A stretch of DNA of 64,000 nucleotides. Origin: Bradyrhizobium cenepequi. GTDB lineage: Bacteria > Pseudomonadota > Alphaproteobacteria > Rhizobiales > Xanthobacteraceae. Location of the stretch: the NCBI RefSeq assembly GCF_020329485.1, contig NZ_JAGKJI010000005.1:185725-249724 (forward strand), in the 5' to 3' direction. The translations under genes were made by a program, and so were the position numbers. The notes beneath the pieces were generated by a model. It was given only the letters and a program-made list of their open reading frames with translations, was not told the DNA's origin and searched no databases. Shown here piece after piece: positions 60,797 to 64,000 of this stretch; positions within the stretch are counted from its first letter, which is position 1; the number at the start of each line of letters is the position of its first letter.

Positions 60797-62752
60797 ATGT
60801 TCGATTCGACCAACGCTTCGCGCCGCCAGGCACTGAAGTTCCTCGCTGGCGTCCCGATGCTGCCGCTCGGCACGTCGGCGGCCACCTCGCTGCTGGCGCT
60901 CGGCACGGCGCGCGACGCCGCCGCCGCGCCGGCGGGCTTCGCCTCGGCGACGTTCAGCTCGATGGCCGTGCCCTCGCTGGCCGATCCGGCCGCCATGGCG
61001 ACCACGATGGTTGGTTCGGAGCTGACGGTCACGCTCGCCAACGGAAGCACGCAGGCGTTCAAGCTGTCCTACCAGCCGTTCTTTCTCACCGGCGACATGG
61101 TGCCGGACGGCAAGGGCGGGCAGATCCTGGCCGGCGGCTATTACGACATCCACAACAAGCCGATCATCGACACCTCGGTGCCGGGCAAGGAGCGCCACTT
61201 CTTCTCGGACTGCCCGGACGGCACCTCGCTGCTGGCGCCGATCGCCGGCGCAAAGGTCGACGGCGTGAAGGGCGAAACCGTGTTCGCCGTCGTCCAGTTC
61301 GAATACATGTCGCGCGACCAGAAGGGCGACGACACCTACGGCCGCATGCCCTCGCCGATCGCCGTCCTGACGCTCGATCAGGATCCGGGCACCGGGAAGC
61401 TCAGCCTGGTGAAGTACCACAACGTCGACACCGCTCAGGCGCACGGGCTGTGGATCACCTGCGGCGCCAGCCTCTCCCCGTGGAACACCCACCTCTCGAG
61501 CGAGGAATACGAGCCGGACGCGTTCTCGGCCTCCTCGAACAAGCAGCTCCTGGCCTACAGCAAGAACCTGTTTGGCGACGAGAAGGCGGCGAACCCCTAT
61601 CATTACGGTCACCTGCCGGAAGTGAGGGTCAACGCCGACGGCACCGGCACGCTGACCAAGCACTACTGCATCGGCCGGATCTCGCACGAGCTGGTGCAGG
61701 TGATGCCGGACCAGCGCACGCTGCTGATGGGCGACGACGCGACCAATGGCGGCCTGTTCATGTTCGTCGCCGACAAGGAAGCGGACCTCTCGGCCGGGAC
61801 GCTCTACGTCGCGAAGCTCGGCGGCAAGCTCTCGACCGACACCGCGGCGCCGGCCGACAAGGTCACGTGGGTAAAGCTCGGCCACGCTACGAGCGCCGAG
61901 ATCGAGAAACTCGCCGACACGGTGAAGCCGGCGGAGATTATGGAGATCGCAAAGGAGGACCCCAAGGATCCGGGCTACACCCGGATCGCGATGGGCGGCT
62001 CGTTCCACTGGGTGAAGCTGAAGCCGGGCATGGAAAAGGCCGCGGCCTTCCTGGAAACCCACCGCTACGCCGCGCTGATGGGCGGCAGCATGGCCTTCAC
62101 CAAGATGGAAGGCACCACCGTCAACGCTAAGGACAAGGTCGCTTACTCGGCAATCTCCTCCATCAAGGACTCGATGGTGAAGGGCGGCAAGGGCTGGTAC
62201 GAGACCTCGGGCATGGCACTGGACAAGGCGCTTGAGGCGGGCGGCATTCTGGCGCACGCCATGGGTGGGGGCCAGAAGGACAGCGGCGGCGAGGCGATCG
62301 CCAGCGAGTGGGTGCCGTTCGAGACCCGCTTCGTGCTGACGGGCGAGGACATCGCCTCCGACGCGCTCGGCAACACCGCCAACCCGGACAAGATCGGCAA
62401 CCCGGACAACATCAAGTTCTCCGAGCGCCTGCGCACGCTGTTCATCGGCGAGGACAGCGGCATGCACGTCAACAACTTCCTGTGGGCCTACAATGTCAAC
62501 ACCAAGCAGCTGTCGCGCATCATGTCGGTGCCGGCGGGCGCGGAATCGACCGGCCTCCACGCGGTCGACGAGCTCAACGGCTGGACCTACGTGATGAGCA
62601 ACTTCCAGCATCCGGGCGACTGGGAGAAGTTCCACGCCAAGGTGAAGGATACGCTCGATCCGCTGGTTCGCGCGAACTACAAGGACCGCTTCGGCGCGGC
62701 CGTCGGCTATCTGACGGCCGATGCGACCAGCATCAAGCTCGACAAGGCCTGA
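60797..62752 (+). CDS. Tat-exported PhoX/DUF839 family protein
   Basis: A 651-residue protein of the PhoX/DUF839 family (beta-propeller; PF05787), exported by Tat: SRRQALKFLAGV (R9, R10) is the signal. The mature part has long beta repeats, including HGLWITCGASLSPWNTHLSSEEYEPDAF and ELVQVMPDQRTLLMGDDATNGGLFMFVADKEADLSAGTLYVAKLGG. In PhoX these neighbour the Ca/Fe phosphatase site. Alkaline phosphatase activity is possible but not proven; many DUF839 members are uncharacterised. ATG 60797 follows CCGGAGG. The gene is GC-rich and isolated between remnants. Confidence 0.85.
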   Translation: MFDSTNASRRQALKFLAGVPMLPLGTSAATSLLALGTARDAAAAPAGFASATFSSMAVPSLADPAAMATTMVGSELTVTLANGSTQAFKLSYQPFFLTGDMVPDGKGGQILAGGYYDIHNKPIIDTSVPGKERHFFSDCPDGTSLLAPIAGAKVDGVKGETVFAVVQFEYMSRDQKGDDTYGRMPSPIAVLTLDQDPGTGKLSLVKYHNVDTAQAHGLWITCGASLSPWNTHLSSEEYEPDAFSASSNKQLLAYSKNLFGDEKAANPYHYGHLPEVRVNADGTGTLTKHYCIGRISHELVQVMPDQRTLLMGDDATNGGLFMFVADKEADLSAGTLYVAKLGGKLSTDTAAPADKVTWVKLGHATSAEIEKLADTVKPAEIMEIAKEDPKDPGYTRIAMGGSFHWVKLKPGMEKAAAFLETHRYAALMGGSMAFTKMEGTTVNAKDKVAYSAISSIKDSMVKGGKGWYETSGMALDKALEAGGILAHAMGGGQKDSGGEAIASEWVPFETRFVLTGEDIASDALGNTANPDKIGNPDNIKFSERLRTLFIGEDSGMHVNNFLWAYNVNTKQLSRIMSVPAGAESTGLHAVDELNGWTYVMSNFQHPGDWEKFHAKVKDTLDPLVRANYKDRFGAAVGYLTADATSIKLDKA

Positions 62753-62855
62753 TCCGACCGATCGTCGCGAAAGGAATGGTGGAGCGGGCCTAGGTGTGTA
62801 GTCCCCTGGAGTGATGGTGCATCATGATCCTGAGTCGTCAGGAGAAAGATGCGCT

Positions 62856-63112
62856 ATGGCAAGTGTTCTTCACGGCAGCGCCCGCACGACGCCGCATCTT
62901 CGAGCCGAGTTCCAAGCGTCGCAAGAAAGCACCCGGTCCCTTGCCAAGCCGCTACGGCCTGAACCCGAGGACCGCGGCCAAGTGGCGCAAGCGGACCACG
63001 ACGGCCGATGCGCCGATGGGACCGAAGGCGCCTAGGAGCACGGTGCTGATGCCGGCCGAGGAGGCCATCGTGGTGGCGTTCCGGCAAAAGACGCTGTTGC
63101 TGCTGGATGATG
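62856..63112 (+). mobile_element. IS481-type transposase fragment
   Basis: The sequence starts MASVLHGSARTT in one frame and shifts to another after SLAK. It continues RYGLNPRTAAKWRKRTTTADAPMGPKAPRSTVLMPAEEAIVVAFRQKTLLLLDD. This is the N-terminal helix-turn-helix and start of an IS481-family transposase, whose members read SLAKRYGxNPxTVxKWxKR and VAFRxHTLLPLDD. A single extra C near 62949 breaks the frame and the gene stops at about 63112. No inverted repeats or DDE residues are present. Confidence 0.7.
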
Positions 63113-63326
63113 TGAAGCAGACCCGCCTTTGTGCGCGATATTCTACGCTAGAGCACTCCCACCCTTTAGAGCGACTTTTACATCATCCTGAAACTGAGCG
63201 CAGATCGGACCTGCGACGCAGAGATGGAGAACGCCAGCTCGATAGGGGTGAAACGCGGACGGGAACGACAATTAAGCGACGGCACAAATTGCCGCCGAAA
63301 CTACGCTATCGCCGCCGTTTGCCCCC

Positions 63327-63701
63327 TCACTCCCACTCGATCGTCCCCGGCGGCTTGCTCGTCACGTCGTACACCACGCGATTGACGCCCTTCACCTCGT
63401 TGATGATCCGCGTCGCAGTCGCGCCAAGGAACGACATGTCAAACTGATAGAAGTCCGCGGTCATGCCGTCGGTCGAGGTCACCGCGCGCAGGCCGATGAC
63501 ATATTCGTAGGTCCGCCCGTCGCCCATCACGCCGACCGTTTTCACCGGCAGCAGCACCGCGAACGCCTGCCAGATTGCATCGTACAGGTCGGCCTTACGG
63601 ATCTGGTCGATGTAGATGGCGTCGGCCTGGCGGAGGATGTCGAGCTTCTCTTTCGTGATGTCGCCGGGGCAGCGGATGGTGAGGCCGGGGCCCGGGAATG
63701 G
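63327..63701 (-). pseudogene. guaA: guaA (GMP synthetase) 3' fragment
   Basis: The last 124 codons of guaA, from [32 protein letters not shown] through [84 protein letters not shown]. GMP synthetase aminates XMP; this is the C-terminal dimerisation and XMP-binding domain. Upstream of PFPGPG the sequence is unrelated at about 63702-63710, so the fragment has lost its ATP-PPase and amidotransferase parts. This is the signature of an element that integrated into guaA. Confidence 0.85.
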
Positions 63702-63854
63702 GGTAAGCGTCCGCCCAAGGCCGCGGGGCCCCTTGGTTCTGGCGGAACCGGTGTGGGTATCCCATGGCTGCGGTGCGATGATGTGTGGACGGCGTGTTTT
63801 CCGCGATTGACGGCCGGTTCGTGCGATGGCCTCGTTTGCTTGAGGAGCGAGGTT

Positions 63855-64000
63855 ATGCTGATTGAAGACCAGCTTCGGGAGCGGCTAAAGAAGGTGGAGG
63901 CGCTATATTTCGGCGCGACCACGGCGGGAGAACGCGATGCCGCCGAAGCCGCAGCAGAGCGGCTGAAGGCCAAGCTTGAGGAGGCCAGCCGCCGCGATCC
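63855..64000 (+). CDS. Partial DUF2786/DUF7168-like gene at right edge
   Basis: A frame cut by the window end: [48 protein letters not shown]... The alpha-helical, ERDAAxxAAxRLxxxLEE-type start matches the N-terminal helix of DUF2786/DUF7168-like proteins often found in integrative elements or prophages. GAGGAG lies 8 bp upstream of ATG 63855. At least the first gene of an element that interrupts guaA to its left. Product and length beyond the window are not visible. Confidence 0.55.
   Translation, partial: MLIEDQLRERLKKVEALYFGATTAGERDAAEAAAERLKAKLEEASRRD

Noticed and set aside
60602..62635. Long minus-strand open frame opposite the PhoX-like gene
   Set aside because: Antisense shadow; the + strand gene has a Tat signal, ribosome-binding site and family motifs.
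1..64000. CRISPR array, rRNA or tRNA genes
   Set aside because: No repeat-spacer pattern and no cloverleaf or rRNA-like sequence noticed by eye; a tRNA scan would settle it.

Overview
The window reads as chromosomal DNA of a Bradyrhizobium-like alphaproteobacterium (Nitrobacteraceae). This rests on the high-GC coding style, strong Shine-Dalgarno sites with frequent TTG/GTG starts, a full branched-chain amino acid (liv) ABC cassette, many LysR/MarR/TetR/ArsR regulator-enzyme pairs, and families of dispersed palindromic repeats typical of that group. The species cannot be fixed from the sequence alone. No rRNA, tRNA or CRISPR array was seen.

Layout. 0-4.3 kb: an envelope pair (lipoprotein and TPR membrane protein), an NTF2-like protein, then an accessory patch of small secreted or membrane proteins, including a 41-residue peptide and a protein with a PEP-CTERM-like tail, above AT-rich tandem repeats. 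4.3-17.1 kb: housekeeping genes: nnrU-panB-acyl-CoA synthetase operon, prfC, a gdx/sugE guanidinium exporter under a guanidine-II riboswitch, a DUF47-Pit phosphate uptake pair, and livGFKHM. 17.4-24.1 kb: PAS protein, a scar joining TMEM175 and sigma-factor fragments, ArsC-like reductase, cytochrome P460, a frameshifted hydrolase, a TolB/TPR-type regulator, and an ArsR-AHSA1-DUF1801-DUF1801 operon. 24.2-37.7 kb: dctA, SDR, a frameshifted MFS gene with GntR, a zinc alcohol dehydrogenase with DUF6166, a fatty-acid-hydroxylase cluster with two small membrane proteins, and two LysR-enzyme pairs. 37.7-52.8 kb: a SWIM/SNF2 helicase, a broken MOSC gene, Lin0512, methyltransferases, a GbsR/MarR regulator, MFS, XRE-epimerase, a TetR-VOC-CMD unit divergent from a lipoprotein with two perfect operator palindromes, then about 0.9 kb of repeats, YciI, a broken DMT exporter and AraC.

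53-64 kb is the most mobile-looking part. A low-GC AAA ATPase with a TOPRIM-like C-terminus is followed by a LysR-SDR-reductase cassette bracketed by imperfect direct repeats. Next come an exported alpha/beta hydrolase, LysR/IS66 remnants, a Tat-exported PhoX/DUF839 protein, an IS481 remnant, and a guaA 3' fragment cut off exactly where a new element begins. A 13-bp copy of the guaA 3' end, encoding IEWE-stop, lies at 55463, about 7.9 kb left of the guaA fragment, which suggests integration events at guaA.

The clearest regulatory device is upstream of gdx. Two ACGA-loop hairpins are present, and nine bases of the second are exactly complementary to the Shine-Dalgarno region, giving a readable model for guanidine-controlled translation. 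At least five genes carry single-base frameshifts; whether these are real decay or assembly errors needs reads.
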